Shown in pieces: positions 36,817 to 46,900 of a stretch of DNA of 64,000 nucleotides. Positions within the stretch are counted from its first letter, which is position 1. Every line of letters begins with the position of its first letter. Made by a program: the position numbers and the translations under genes. The notes beneath the pieces were generated by a model that was not told the DNA's origin, made no database searches, and was given only the letters and a program-made list of their open reading frames with translations. The stretch comes from Luteibacter sp. UNC138MFCol5.1 (lineage in GTDB: Bacteria > Pseudomonadota > Gammaproteobacteria > Xanthomonadales > Rhodanobacteraceae): the NCBI RefSeq assembly GCF_900110505.1, contig NZ_FODZ01000005.1, forward strand, positions 302,650 to 366,649, read 5' to 3'.

Positions 36817-37578
36817 ATGCAGGTCTGGATCGGACGAAACGGCGAGCGCTTCGGCCCCTATCGGGACGACGAGATCCGGCAATGGCTGCGCGACGGCACG
36901 TGTCGCCCGGAAGAGCTGGGCTGGTACGAGGGCATGACCGATTGGCGTCCGCTCGGCGAACTGTTCCCGGACGACCGGCCGGCACCGGGCGGCATTCCGC
37001 CCGTCCCGCCGGCGCCGCCTCCGTTCATGGGCATCACCGACGTGGCGGAGCCGGAGTACGCGGGTTTCTGGCTGCGCTTTGGCGCGTGGGTGATCGACTA
37101 CGTGATCCTCATGGTGCCGTTCACCATCATCAGCCTGAGCATGGGCCTTGGCGCGGTGATGAACACCTTCTTCAAGCAGATGGAGACCGATCGCTCCGCC
37201 GCGATCACGGCGTATGCCGAGGCGGTGCAGCCGATCACCCTCGTGCTCCTCGTGCTCGGCTTCATCTATTACGCGTTCTTCGAAAGTTCGAAGTGGCAGG
37301 CCACGCCAGGCAAGATGGCCGTCGGCATCCGCGTCACGGACAGCGACGGCCGGCGCATCAGCGTGGGCCGCGCCGCGGGACGCAACGCGGTGCGCCTCGT
37401 GAACGCGTTCAGCTTCCTCATTCCGATGGTGTTCTACATCGTCGCGGCCTTTACCCAGCGCAAGCAGGGCGTGCACGACCTCCTCGCGGGCACCTATGTC
37501 CTGATGGGCCGCGCCGACGCGGCTCCGGTAGCCACTCCCGCGCCGCGCGGCGGCCCGGGCGGTTCGTTCGACGCGTGA
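36817..37578 (+). CDS. GYF_2-RDD domain membrane protein
   Basis: The 253-residue protein has an N-terminal GYF_2-type domain (WIGRNGERFGPYRDDEIRQW, residues 4-23, and WYEGMTDWRPLGEL), a proline-rich linker (about 54-73) and an RDD domain (about 80-240). The RDD domain has an Arg and Asp in helix 1 (LRFGAWVIDYVIL) and the ATPGKMAVGIRV segment. RDD proteins are small multi-pass membrane proteins, some linked to Na+/H+ antiport; function here is unknown. AAGGA lies 8 nt before the ATG. It is flanked by mnmG and tex on the same strand. Confidence 0.85.
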   Translation: MQVWIGRNGERFGPYRDDEIRQWLRDGTCRPEELGWYEGMTDWRPLGELFPDDRPAPGGIPPVPPAPPPFMGITDVAEPEYAGFWLRFGAWVIDYVILMVPFTIISLSMGLGAVMNTFFKQMETDRSAAITAYAEAVQPITLVLLVLGFIYYAFFESSKWQATPGKMAVGIRVTDSDGRRISVGRAAGRNAVRLVNAFSFLIPMVFYIVAAFTQRKQGVHDLLAGTYVLMGRADAAPVATPAPRGGPGGSFDA

Positions 37579-37587
37579 GGCGACGCG

Positions 37588-37611
37588 CGCGCCGGCCTCG
37601 CGGCCGGCGCG
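37588..37611. terminator. Strong GC stem-loop between the RDD gene and tex
   Basis: CGCGCCGGCC and GGCCGGCGCG form a perfect 10-bp stem with a TCGC tetraloop, 10 nt after the RDD stop. There is no U-tract. It could attenuate read-through into tex. Confidence 0.4.
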
Positions 37612-37622
37612 TCACCCGTGCT

Positions 37623-37631
37623 TGCTATCAT
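37623..37631 (+). promoter_or_regulatory. Extended -10 promoter element for tex
   Basis: TGCTATCAT is an extended -10 (TGn plus TATCAT, five of six to consensus) 49 nt upstream of the tex start and just after the GC stem-loop. The -35 region is not recognisable, as often tolerated for extended -10 promoters. Confidence 0.4.
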
Positions 37632-37680
37632 CGGCGGCCCGGCCCGACCTCCGGCCGGCCGAGCAACGCACAGGAACGAC

Positions 37681-40011
37681 ATGCAGAGCATCGAACAACG
37701 TATTGCCCAGGACATCGCCGCGAAGACCGAACAGGTGCGCGCGGCGGTGGAGCTTCTCGACGGCGGCGCCACCGTGCCGTTCATCGCGCGCTACCGCAAG
37801 GAAGTCACCGGCGGTCTCGACGACACGCAGCTTCGCCTGCTGGAAGAACGCCTGCGCTACCTGCGCGAACTCGAAGACCGTCGCGCCGCGATCCTCGACA
37901 GCATCGTCGAGCAGGGCAAGATGACCGATGCGCTGCGCGCCGACATCCTCACCGCCGACACCAAGGCGCGCCTGGAAGACCTCTACCTGCCGTACAAGCC
38001 CAAGCGCCGCACCAAGGCGCAGATCGCGCGCGAAGCCGGCCTGGAACCGCTCGCGCTGGGTCTACGCGACGATCCGACGCTCGAGCCCGAGGCCTTCGCC
38101 GCCGGTTTCGTCGACGCGGAGAAGGGCGTCGCCGATACGCGCGCCGCGCTGGACGGCGCGCGCGCGATCCTGATGGAGACCATCGCCGAGGACGCCGCGC
38201 TCGTGGGCGAGCTGCGCGACTGGCTGTGGGAGAAGGGACAGATCCGCGCGACGGTCGTCGCGGGCAAGGAGAACGAAGGCGCGAAGTTCCGCGACTACTT
38301 CGACCACGCGGAGCCGGTGGCGAAGATTCCGTCGCATCGCCTGCTCGCGCTGATGCGCGCGCGCAACGAAGGCGTGCTCGAGATCGACCTCAACCCCGGC
38401 CTCGATCCCGAACAGGGCCACGCCGAGGGCGAGGGCCGCGTCGCGGCGCGCGCGGGCATCCATGATCGCGGCCGCGCCGCCGATGCCTGGCTGCGCGAGA
38501 CCGTGCGCCTCACGTGGCGCGTCAAGCTGCACCTGCACCTCACGCTCGATCTGTTCGGCCGCGTGCGCGAAGGCGCGGAGGACGAAGCGATCCGCGTGTT
38601 CGGCGAGAACCTGAAGGACCTGCTGCTCGCCGCGCCCGCCGGCACCAAGACGGTCATGGGCCTCGACCCGGGCATCCGCACCGGCTGCAAGCTCGCGATC
38701 GTCGACGCCACCGGCAAGCTGCTCGCCTACGACACGATCTACCCGCACGAGCCGCGCAACCAGTGGGACCAGTCCATCGCGCGCCTCGCGCAGCTGTCGA
38801 AGCAGCACGGCGTCAATCTCGTCGCGATCGGCAACGGCACCGCCTCGCGCGAGACCGACAAGCTCGTCGGTGAAGTGATCCGCAAGCATCCGGACCTCCA
38901 GCTGTCGAAGGTCGTCGTCAGCGAAGCGGGCGCATCGGTGTATTCAGCCTCCGAACTGGCGTCGAAGGAATTCCCCGAACTCGACGTGTCGATCCGCGGC
39001 GCCGTGTCCATCGCGCGACGCCTGCAGGATCCGCTCGCCGAGCTGGTGAAGATCGAGCCCAAGGCGATCGGCGTGGGCCAGTACCAGCACGACGTCAACC
39101 AGGTGAAGCTCGCTCGCGCGCTCGACGCGCGCGTCGAGGACTGCGTGAACGCGGTCGGCGTCGACGTCAACACGGCGTCCGCCCCGCTGCTCGCGCGCGT
39201 CGCCGGCCTGTCGTCGAGCGTGGCGGAGAACGTCGTGAAGCATCGCGACGCGAACGGCCCCTTCCCCAGCCGCAAGGACCTGCTCAAGGTGCCGCGCCTC
39301 GGTGACAAGGCGTTCGAACAGTGCGCGGGCTTCCTGCGCATCCGCGACGGCAGCAACCCGCTCGATGCCAGCTCGGTGCATCCCGAGGCCTACCCCGTCG
39401 TCGAACGCATCCTCAAGCAGTGCGGCCGCGAGGTGAAGCAGGTCATCGGCGACACCGCGTTCCTGCGTTCCCTCAAGCCCGAGGACTTCACCGACGAGAC
39501 GTTCGGCGTGCCGACCGTGCGCGACATCCTCAAGGAACTGGAAAAGCCCGGCCGCGATCCGCGCCCCGAGTTCGTCGCGCCGAGCTTCGCCGAAGGCGTC
39601 GAGGATCTGAAGGACCTGACCGTGGGCATGGTGCTGGAAGGCCGCGTGACCAACGTCGCCGCCTTCGGCGCGTTCGTCGACATCGGCGTGCACCAGGACG
39701 GGCTCGTGCACGTCTCCGCGCTCTCGCACACGTTCGTCAAGGATCCGCGCGACGCGGTGAAGGCGGGCGACATCGTCAAGGTGAAGGTCATGGAGGTCGA
39801 CCTGCCGCGCAAGCGCATCGCCCTCAGCATGCGCCTCGACGACGTCCCCGGCGAAGCCCGCACGGGTCGCCCGGCACAGCGCGACGACGCCCCCGGCGGC
39901 AACCGTCGCGGAGGCGGCCAGGGCGGTCGCGGTCCGCAGCCGCCCAAGGCGACGCCGGCACCCGCCAACAGCGCCTTCGCTGACGCGTTCTCGCGCGCCC
40001 TGAAGAAATAA
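37681..40011 (+). CDS. tex: Tex family S1 RNA-binding transcription accessory protein
   Basis: Tex is a cytosolic nucleic-acid-binding protein linked to transcription and toxin expression. The 776-residue protein has the usual N-terminal helical region ([19 protein letters not shown]), a YqgF/RNase H-like domain ([19 protein letters not shown]), a helix-hairpin-helix region, and an S1 domain from about residue 640 ([22 protein letters not shown]). The C-terminal tail is Gly/Arg/Pro-rich. The start at 37681 is preferred over an in-frame upstream start at 37618 because it begins at [11 protein letters not shown], the family N-terminus. A good intrinsic terminator follows. Confidence 0.94.
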   Translation: MQSIEQRIAQDIAAKTEQVRAAVELLDGGATVPFIARYRKEVTGGLDDTQLRLLEERLRYLRELEDRRAAILDSIVEQGKMTDALRADILTADTKARLEDLYLPYKPKRRTKAQIAREAGLEPLALGLRDDPTLEPEAFAAGFVDAEKGVADTRAALDGARAILMETIAEDAALVGELRDWLWEKGQIRATVVAGKENEGAKFRDYFDHAEPVAKIPSHRLLALMRARNEGVLEIDLNPGLDPEQGHAEGEGRVAARAGIHDRGRAADAWLRETVRLTWRVKLHLHLTLDLFGRVREGAEDEAIRVFGENLKDLLLAAPAGTKTVMGLDPGIRTGCKLAIVDATGKLLAYDTIYPHEPRNQWDQSIARLAQLSKQHGVNLVAIGNGTASRETDKLVGEVIRKHPDLQLSKVVVSEAGASVYSASELASKEFPELDVSIRGAVSIARRLQDPLAELVKIEPKAIGVGQYQHDVNQVKLARALDARVEDCVNAVGVDVNTASAPLLARVAGLSSSVAENVVKHRDANGPFPSRKDLLKVPRLGDKAFEQCAGFLRIRDGSNPLDASSVHPEAYPVVERILKQCGREVKQVIGDTAFLRSLKPEDFTDETFGVPTVRDILKELEKPGRDPRPEFVAPSFAEGVEDLKDLTVGMVLEGRVTNVAAFGAFVDIGVHQDGLVHVSALSHTFVKDPRDAVKAGDIVKVKVMEVDLPRKRIALSMRLDDVPGEARTGRPAQRDDAPGGNRRGGGQGGRGPQPPKATPAPANSAFADAFSRALKK

Positions 40012-40023
40012 GCGGATCCGGCC

Positions 40024-40050
40024 ATCGGGGGCGAGCAGCCCCCGATTTTC
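40024..40050 (+). terminator. Rho-independent terminator of tex
   Basis: ATCGGGGGC and GCCCCCGAT form a perfect 9-bp stem with a GAGCA loop, followed by TTTTCCTC, starting 13 nt after the tex stop. Confidence 0.8.
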
Positions 40051-40212
40051 CTCAGGGGACAGACACGGCGGCGACGCAGTCCGCCAAGGCCGGCAGGCCG
40101 CCATGACGCTATCCGACACCGCAGAGCCCGACCTGCGGCGGCGCAGCATGCGCTGCCGTATGGCTTTCCATTACCGTAACGATTCTCTAACGCCCCACAC
40201 GGAGTGAAACAC

Positions 40213-42009
40213 ATGCGTATTCGCCACCTCGCCGGTGCCATCGGTGCCGCCCTTCTCTTCAGTGCCGGGGCGCACGCCGACGGATACCAGCAGATCGTCT
40301 CGTTCGGCGACAGCCTGAGCGACAACGGCAACGTCGCGATCCTTTCCGGCTCGCCGGTCGTCTCGCGCTTCACCACGAATCCCGGCACCGTCGCCGTGGA
40401 GAACATCGCGAAGCACTTCAACCTGACGCTGACCCCGTCGCTCGCTGGCGGCACCGACTACGCCTTCGGCGGCGCCCGTGCGGCGATCGCCAACCCGGTG
40501 CCGGCGACCTCCACGCAGGTCCAGCAGTATCTGGCCGCCAACGGTGGCAAGGCGAACCCGAACGCGCTGTACACGATGTGGATCGGCGCCAACGACCTGC
40601 TCGCCGCCGCCGGCAACCCGGCCACGGCGCAGACCGTCGTCGCCACCGCGGCGACGAACGAGGTGGGCCAGATCAAGGCGCTGCAGGCCGCCGGCGCGAA
40701 GACGATCGTCGTGTTCAATCTGCCCGATGTCGGCAAGACCCCGGCGGCTCGCTCGCAGGGCGCCGCCGCGTCGGCGGGCATCACGCAGCTGGCGCAGGTG
40801 TACAACGGCGTCCTGTCGGGTGGCCTCGCGCAGGCGAACAAGGGCATCGTGCCGATCGACACGTACGGCCTGCTCAACGAAGTGATCGCGAGCCCCAGCA
40901 CGTACGGCTTCACCAACGTGACCGTCCCGGCGTGCACGACGGCCAGCTCGATCACCTGCTCGCCGGCCACGCTGCGCGATCCGAACGCGGCCGCGACCTA
41001 CCTGTTCGCCGACGGCATCCATCCGACCAACGCGGCGCACGCGCTGCTCGGCCAGTACGCGATCGCCGTGATCACGGCGCCCCAGCAGATCTCGCTGCTC
41101 GGCGAAGCCGGCCTGGCGTCGAACGCCGCGCACGTGCGCACGCTGCGCAACCAGATGATGGCCGACAACTTCGGCGCCGAGTCGCGCGTGTTCGCGGCGG
41201 TCGATTACGGCCAGCAGAAGTTCAAGACCACCGACACCTCGCCCAAGACCGACAGCGACAACGTCAACCTGACGATCGGCGCCGACGCGCGCGTCAACGA
41301 CAACGTCTCCGTGGGCGTCGCGATGGGCATCGCCCAGTCGAAGGCGGACTTCCAGGGCGGCGGCGGCTACAAGATGCAGGACATCGCCGGCTCGGGCTAC
41401 GCGTTCTACCATGCGGGCGGCGGCTACGTCGGCAGCTACGTCAGCTTCGGCCAGCTGAGCTTCACCGACATCGATCGCCGCATCGACCTCGGCGCCGCTC
41501 GCCGCACCGAGACCGGCAAGACCGACGGCTCGCACGTCGGTGCGGGCCTCACGGGTGGCTGGTGGTTCGGCAGCGACACGCTGAAGACCGGCCCGTACGT
41601 GTCGGTCGAGTGGGAGCAGCTGCGCGTGTTCGGCTACACGGAGCGCAGCAACGCCAGCACGGCGATGCGTTTCGACAAGCAGACCCGCAATGCCCGCATC
41701 GAGACCGCCGGCTGGCGCCTGCAGGGTGCATGGCAGTCGGGCAACACGACGCTGCATCCGTTCGTCGAAGTCGCCTACAACCACGACGGCCGCGCCGACG
41801 ATCGCTTCGTCACCGCCGGCCTGGTCAACATGGCGGGCCGTTTCAGCATCCAGGGCTTCACCCCGGACAAGACCTGGGCGACCGCCGACGTGGGCGTCAC
41901 GGCCGACTTCAACCAGACCTGGAGCGGCTGGGTCAGCTACACGGGCCGCTTCGCCGACGACACGCAGCGCTACAACGGCCTGAACCTCGGGCTGAAGATG
42001 GCGTTCTGA
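40213..42009 (+). CDS. GDSL-family autotransporter esterase (EstA-like)
   Basis: A 598-residue type V secreted esterase. The signal peptide is residues 1-22 (SAGAHA|D). A GDSL/SGNH lipase passenger follows, with FGDSLSDNGN (31-40, Ser34), the block III segment MWIGANDLL and the Asp/His block FADGIHPTNAAH near residue 270. A beta-barrel translocator (about 320-598) ends in the outer-membrane signature Phe (LKMAF). It should hydrolyse ester or lipid substrates at the cell surface, as EstA/EstP relatives do. GGAG lies 8 nt before ATG 40213; the GTG at 40204 is less likely. It stands alone with a bidirectional terminator after it. Confidence 0.9.
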   Translation: MRIRHLAGAIGAALLFSAGAHADGYQQIVSFGDSLSDNGNVAILSGSPVVSRFTTNPGTVAVENIAKHFNLTLTPSLAGGTDYAFGGARAAIANPVPATSTQVQQYLAANGGKANPNALYTMWIGANDLLAAAGNPATAQTVVATAATNEVGQIKALQAAGAKTIVVFNLPDVGKTPAARSQGAAASAGITQLAQVYNGVLSGGLAQANKGIVPIDTYGLLNEVIASPSTYGFTNVTVPACTTASSITCSPATLRDPNAAATYLFADGIHPTNAAHALLGQYAIAVITAPQQISLLGEAGLASNAAHVRTLRNQMMADNFGAESRVFAAVDYGQQKFKTTDTSPKTDSDNVNLTIGADARVNDNVSVGVAMGIAQSKADFQGGGGYKMQDIAGSGYAFYHAGGGYVGSYVSFGQLSFTDIDRRIDLGAARRTETGKTDGSHVGAGLTGGWWFGSDTLKTGPYVSVEWEQLRVFGYTERSNASTAMRFDKQTRNARIETAGWRLQGAWQSGNTTLHPFVEVAYNHDGRADDRFVTAGLVNMAGRFSIQGFTPDKTWATADVGVTADFNQTWSGWVSYTGRFADDTQRYNGLNLGLKMAF

Positions 42010-42030
42010 TCCAACGCGCTTCGCACGATG

Positions 42031-42059
42031 AAAAACGCCGGCCATGTGCCGGCGTTTTT
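42031..42059. terminator. Bidirectional intrinsic terminator
   Basis: ACGCCGGC and GCCGGCGT form an 8-bp stem with a CATGT loop, flanked by A5 on the left and T5 on the right, so it can terminate from either side. It follows the esterase stop by 21 nt. Confidence 0.8.
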
Positions 42060-42079
42060 CGTTGCGCCGCTACCGGAGG

Positions 42080-42161
42080 GTAGGAGCGGATCGCATCCGC
42101 GATGGGTGCTTGCGGCGAGATTGCCCGCTGCCGCGGGATCGCCGATACGATCGGCTCCCAC
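42080..42161. repeat. Composite REP/BIME-like element
   Basis: This 82-bp element begins GTAGGAGCGGATCGCATCCG and ends with CGATCGGCTCCCAC, so its ends are inverted copies of GT(A/G)GGAGC. The right 39 bp are identical to 8190-8228 and the left half resembles 28041-28080. Two head-to-head palindromic units are typical of REP doublets. Confidence 0.65.
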
Positions 42162-42162
42162 A

Positions 42163-42190
42163 AAAAAAGCCGGCACTTGGCCGGCTTTTT
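42163..42190. terminator. Intrinsic terminator shared by esterase and lipoprotein genes
   Basis: GCCGGC and GCCGGC arms (42169-42174, 42180-42185) with ACTTG loop are extended by A7 and T5 flanks. On the minus strand it ends the lipoprotein transcript, whose stop is at 42210. Confidence 0.75.
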
Positions 42191-42209
42191 CTTGCACCGC
42201 GAATGGCGC

Positions 42210-43076
42210 TTACTTCTTGCCGCCGGCCTTCGAGTACATCGCCTCGGCCTGCTTGCGCAGGTTGTTGGCGTCGTCGTCGGAGAGCGTGTCGACCTTGCCG
42301 CCCGCTTCGTTCTGCTTCAGCACGAGTTCGCCGGCATCGTTCCAGCCCGCGCGCTCGATCGAGTTCGGCTTCGCGTCCTTGCTGGACTTCTTCTCCTGCA
42401 CGATCACCCAGGCCTTGCCGTCCTTGTAGGCGTAGTTGGTCGAGGTGAAGCCCTTGTCGCCGTAGTCGACGAGTTCGATCACGAACACGACGTCGTTGCC
42501 CTTCTTGAAGATCTGCCAGCCGCGCGATTCGCCTTCCTTCAGCGCGGTGCCCTGGGTGACCTTCATGCCGCCGATGTTCTTCTTGACGCTATTGAAGCCC
42601 GCCAGTTCCTTCTCGCCCGGGGTGGCTTCACCGACGAGCTGGATGTTGGCGACGTTCTTCGCGCCCTTGGTGAGGACCGGGGTCTTCAGCGGCGAGGAGT
42701 AGTGGCGCTCGCCGTCCTGCAGCGAGGCCTCGAGGATGTACATGTCGTTCGGGTTGAGGTCCGACGGGTTGAAGTCCAGCTGGAACTGCTGCGGAATCGT
42801 GACCGGCGCGAACGTCTTGGTGGCGAGCGGCTGCGAGCCTTCGGCCGAGACGTCGAGGAGCTTGAGCTCCAGCTTGGCGTCCGGGCTGAGCTGTGCGCCC
42901 GCGTCGCGCAGCGTCACCGTGCCGGTGACGGCATTGGCCGGCGCGGCCGGGGCGGCATCGCCGCCGCTGGTGCTGGCGGACGCGGCCGTGGACTGGCCGT
43001 TGTTGTCGGAGCCGCTGCAGCCGGCGAGGGCCGCCAGTGCGGCCACGGATGCGAGCGACAAGATAATCCTGCGCAT
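42210..43076 (-). CDS. YbaY/YscW-domain lipoprotein
   Basis: The 288-residue protein has a lipoprotein signal peptide with lipobox LAALAGC (Cys20), an Ala/Ser-rich linker, and a YbaY-like beta domain (NAVTGTVTLRDAGAQLSPDAKLELKLLDVS, residues 48-77). A less familiar C-terminal domain (about 150-288) with GWQIFKKGNDVVFVIELVDYGDKG follows. YbaY/YscW lipoproteins act as chaperones or surface lipoproteins; the function of this one is unknown. A TTTACA-N17-TATGCT promoter lies about 90 nt upstream. Outer-membrane localisation is inferred. Confidence 0.75.
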   Translation of the reverse strand: MRRIILSLASVAALAALAGCSGSDNNGQSTAASASTSGGDAAPAAPANAVTGTVTLRDAGAQLSPDAKLELKLLDVSAEGSQPLATKTFAPVTIPQQFQLDFNPSDLNPNDMYILEASLQDGERHYSSPLKTPVLTKGAKNVANIQLVGEATPGEKELAGFNSVKKNIGGMKVTQGTALKEGESRGWQIFKKGNDVVFVIELVDYGDKGFTSTNYAYKDGKAWVIVQEKKSSKDAKPNSIERAGWNDAGELVLKQNEAGGKVDTLSDDDANNLRKQAEAMYSKAGGKK

Positions 43077-43433
43077 GGTCGAACCTCGTTAAGGAGCGGA
43101 ACGGTCGTGGGTCACGGAAGATACGCCGGCGCATGGCCGCAAGGACTTCCGGGGGGAACCTTGGAGCATACCGGCAAATGCGCCGCTGTAAAAGTCAAGT
43201 GACGGACCGGACAGACCTCGCGTTTCGCGAACGGGTCGGCAAGCTTCCGCTCAGGTTTGCCGAAAACCGCTAAACGTTTGAAGCGTCGGCCAATTCGGCC
43301 GGAAACCGTGCGCCCGTCCACACAAACCTGCCATGTAAGGTTTCTCCGACAGACACAGGCGGTGGTGTGGTCTAGTTTCGAGGGGCATCCTGCACTGATG
43401 CAGGCGGCAATCCCTCACGAATGGAATAGTGAA
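43077..43433. other. Intergenic region between divergent lipoprotein and small secreted protein genes
   Basis: This 357-bp gap contains the lipoprotein promoter (43165-43193) and the upstream region of the small secreted protein. GTCTAGT at 43370-43376 could be its -10. I see no additional gene or RNA. Confidence 0.5.
43165..43193 (-). promoter_or_regulatory. Sigma70-type promoter of the lipoprotein gene
   Basis: Minus-strand TTTACA (43193-43188) and TATGCT (43170-43165) are separated by 17 nt. The leader would be about 80 nt. Confidence 0.45.
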
Positions 43434-43811
43434 ATGATGAAACGCGTCTATGTCTCCCTGTTGGCACTCGCGATGTCCGGCTCTGCCGCCGCGGCGATCG
43501 AACAGGCACGCTCGACGAAATTCTTCGATGAATCCGGTGCTCTCGTCGGCCAGCAGCTCGCGCTCTGCAGCAACTTCCAGGGGTCGTATGGAAATATCCA
43601 CACGGCCTATCACATGACGGAAGTGTCGAACTGCATCGGGCGTGACCAACATCCGGCGTCGATCGTTCCGGGCACGCATATAACGGCCTACACCTTGCCT
43701 GGCGGGCTTACCATCCAGCAGGTATGCACCTATGCGCAATGTGCTCCTGCCAGCCAGACGGAACTCGAGGCCTACTGGAACATTGCGGATTACGGTCCCT
43801 ACAACCAGTAA
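43434..43811 (+). CDS. Small secreted four-cysteine protein
   Basis: The 125-residue product has a signal peptide (residues 1-21, SAAAA|IEQ) and a mature part of about 100 residues with four Cys (45, 67, 98, 103) that could form two disulfides. The segment FFDESGALVGQQLALCSNF resembles the short DUF6289-type secreted proteins seen in xanthomonads, but this is a weak resemblance and I do not assign a function. The tandem ATGs at 43434 and 43437 have GGAA about 8 nt upstream. The local GC content is lower than in neighbouring genes, hinting at recent acquisition. Confidence 0.65.
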   Translation: MMKRVYVSLLALAMSGSAAAAIEQARSTKFFDESGALVGQQLALCSNFQGSYGNIHTAYHMTEVSNCIGRDQHPASIVPGTHITAYTLPGGLTIQQVCTYAQCAPASQTELEAYWNIADYGPYNQ

Positions 43812-43872
43812 AGCCTGTTCGTCCGCTGGCTAGTCGCCGGCGTGGCGGGCCGACGTCGCTCCGGTCGCGACC

Positions 43873-43907
43873 AAAAAAAACGCCGCCCTTTCGGGCGGCG
43901 TTTTTTT
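43873..43907. terminator. Bidirectional intrinsic terminator
   Basis: CGCCGCCC and GGGCGGCG form an 8-bp stem with a TTTC loop flanked by A8 and T7. It serves both the small secreted protein gene (+) and TonB receptor 1 (-). Confidence 0.88.
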
Positions 43908-43958
43908 GTTGCCGATACCACGCCATGGAGCGTGGCACCGACTTACGACTCACCAGGA

Positions 43959-46900
43959 TCAGAAGTCGTAGCTGACACCGAAGCGCGCATAACGCGGGGT
44001 GGTCTGGAACAGCGCCGTGCGGTAGTTCGGATCCACTGCGGTCGTCGTGCCCGCCTGCGGGTACGTGGCGAGACGCTCGCGCTGGTTGAGGGCGTTGAAC
44101 ACCGTGATGTTGAACGCGAGCTTCTTGTCGGCCCACATCGGACGGTACTCGGCGCTCAGGTCGAGCAGGAACGTCCAGGGGTTGTGACCCGCGGCACCCG
44201 GAGGCGACGGCTGACCGTAGCAGAAGTGGTAGTACGAGCCGTAACCGGTCGGGTCGGACTCATCCGCACCGAACTGACCCAGGCAGGACTTCGGCGAACC
44301 CGAAGCGGCCGTCAGGTTACCCGAGAGCATGAACTCCTCGGTCAGCTGGTACGAGCCGTAGGCCTTGAACACGTGCTTGCGGCTGTTCGACAGCTCGCCG
44401 CCCGAGTAGACCTGCAGCGCCGGGAAGTCCCAGTCGACCGTGGCCGACACGTCGGTCTGGCCGATATCCGAACGGACCTGGCCTTCCGAGTTGCCGTAGC
44501 TCTTCGAGTACAGGTAGTCCAGCTTGCCGTACCACTTACCGTCGAACGGATGCTCGAGGTACAGCTCGAGGCCGTAGTAGTTACGCTTCAGGTGCGGGAA
44601 GCCGAAGTCGGCGTTCGTCACGTGCGCGGTGTAGTAACCACCGTTGAGGTTCGGCACGAGGAAGTCCGAAGCGCGACCCGGGTTGAACAGGTAGCTACCC
44701 TGGATCTGGCCGACCGTCGAGGTGTCGATGCCCTGGCGCTCGAGCGCGGCGAGGATCGCATCCGAATCGCCAACGTCGTCGATCGCGTTCTTCAGCTTGC
44801 GAACGGTCGCCTTCGCACCGTACACCCACTTGTCGCCGAGGGTCTTGTCGAAGCCGAGGATGAACTCGTCCTGGTACTCCGACTTCAGACCACGCGAGGC
44901 AGCCGTCTTCGGATCGCGCAGGATGCCGTACTCGCGGTTCGACGAGATCGGGCCGCCCGTGGCGGTCTCGATCGGCGTGAGGCCGGTCGGGATGCCATTC
45001 GCGTCGATACCCGTGTAGTTGAAGTACTCGCGGGTGTACAGCGAGGCACCGGCCGAGCGCAGGGCGACCGACGCCGGCATGGCCAGGTAGTAGCGGCCAG
45101 CGTTGGCGTAGATCTTCAGGCTCGAATCGCCGTTAACGTCCCAGGTCGCACCGAGGCGCGGCGCCCACTGCGGGCTGGTCAGGCGCAGGTACGGCTGCGA
45201 GACACCGTTGTAGTTGGTGAACTGGTCGTTACGCAGACCGACCTTCACCAGCCAGCGATCGCTGACCTGCCAGGAGTCTTCGATGTACTGGGCGCGCTGC
45301 TTCACGCGAACCGAGGCGCGCGCGTCGTAGACGTAGCGATCGACGTAGTAGCCGTCGCCGCCCGGCGGCGCCACGTAGGTCGAGCCACCCGGAACGCCGG
45401 CGATCGGCTTGTCCGGATCGTTCGTGCGGTATTCCCAGGCGTAACCCGGACCCGACGTGCCCTGACCGTCGTTGCTGTCGCGGACGTCCTGGTTGTCGAT
45501 ACCGGCCGTGATCGTGTGATCGCCGATGTGGTAGCTCAGGTCGACGCGAAGATTGGTGTTCGTCGACTTGTGCTGCGGATCATAAACGCGCGTGCTGGGG
45601 TTCGCGTTGTTGATGGGCGAGCCACCGTTCAACGACGGATCCTGCAGCGTCGGGTTGATGATGTGCGGCAGATCGGTCTGCGGGATCTGGCTGTAGTAGG
45701 TGCCCTTCATCTTGCCGTAAAGGGCCGTCAGCGTCAGGTCGTCGGTGATGTAGCTCGTGAACTTCGCGGTGTACAGCGACGCACCGGTCTTGTTCAGCGG
45801 GTTACCCGAAGTGTCCTTGCCGATGTAGTCGCCGCGCGTCAGGTTCGAGTAGTCGAAGTCGTAGACGCTCGCGCTGTAGTTCTGCTTGTTCGACGCACCC
45901 GTGACTTCGAGGATGTTGCTGTCGTTGATGTTCCAGTCCAGCTTTCCGTAGAACTTCGGATTGCGGTACGAACGATCGTAGTAAGCCGGGCTGTCCTGCG
46001 ACGTGACGCGATCCTGGTCGACGCGCTCCTGCTCCGCCGCAAGGAAGATGTACAGCGTGTCCTTGATCAGCGGACCACCCGCGTAGGCCGACTCGACCGT
46101 GCGCATCTGGGTGTCTTTCTTGTTGTAGTTGTAGATCTCACCGGCGGAAGTGTTGTCGCCGTTGATGATGTAGTGATCGTTCACCGGCTTCGAACGGGTG
46201 CCACGCGGCTCCCACAGGACCTGCGCACCGAAGTGCCAGTCGTTCGTGCCGCGCTTGCCGACCTGGCTGATGACACCGCCGGCCGAACGGCCATAAGCCG
46301 CGCCGTAGCCGCCGGCCAGCACTTCCTGCTGGTCGATCGCGCCATACGGCAGCGTGATGCCGCCGAAACCGCTGAGCGGATCGGTCGTGTTGAAGCCGTT
46401 GATGTAGTACGCGTTCTCGGTGACCGAGCCGCCACCGATCGACACCAGCGCGTTGCCGGTGGGACCGCTGAAGTAGCCGCTACCCGCCACGGCGCCCGGC
46501 GCCAGCAGCGCGATGGCTTCGGCGGTGCGCGCCAGCGGCAGCTTGGCGAGCTGCTCGGACGTGATGACGGTGCGCGAATCGACGGTGGACACGTCGACCG
46601 GGGGCAGGCTGTTGGCGGTGACCGTCACCGAATCCAGCGACTGCGCGTCGCCGGCGGTAGCCGGGGTCGTGCCGAACGAGACGTCCGAGCCCTTGCCGAC
46701 GGTCAGGCCGACGTTCTTGCGGCTGTCGACGACGGCGCCGCCACGCTTGAGCGTGACGTCATAGCTGCCGACCGGCAGGTTGTTGATCTGGTAGCGACCC
46801 TGCGCGTCGACCGGCACTTCACGGTTGATACCCGTGGAGCCGCTGATCTGCACGGTGTCGCCCGGCTGGGCGCCCGAACCGAAAATGTTACCGGTGGTCG

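Noticed and set aside
36780..38465. Plus-strand frame spanning the RDD gene and the start of tex
   Set aside because: It is an out-of-frame Arg/Ala/Gly-rich translation crossing two well-supported genes and a strong stem-loop.
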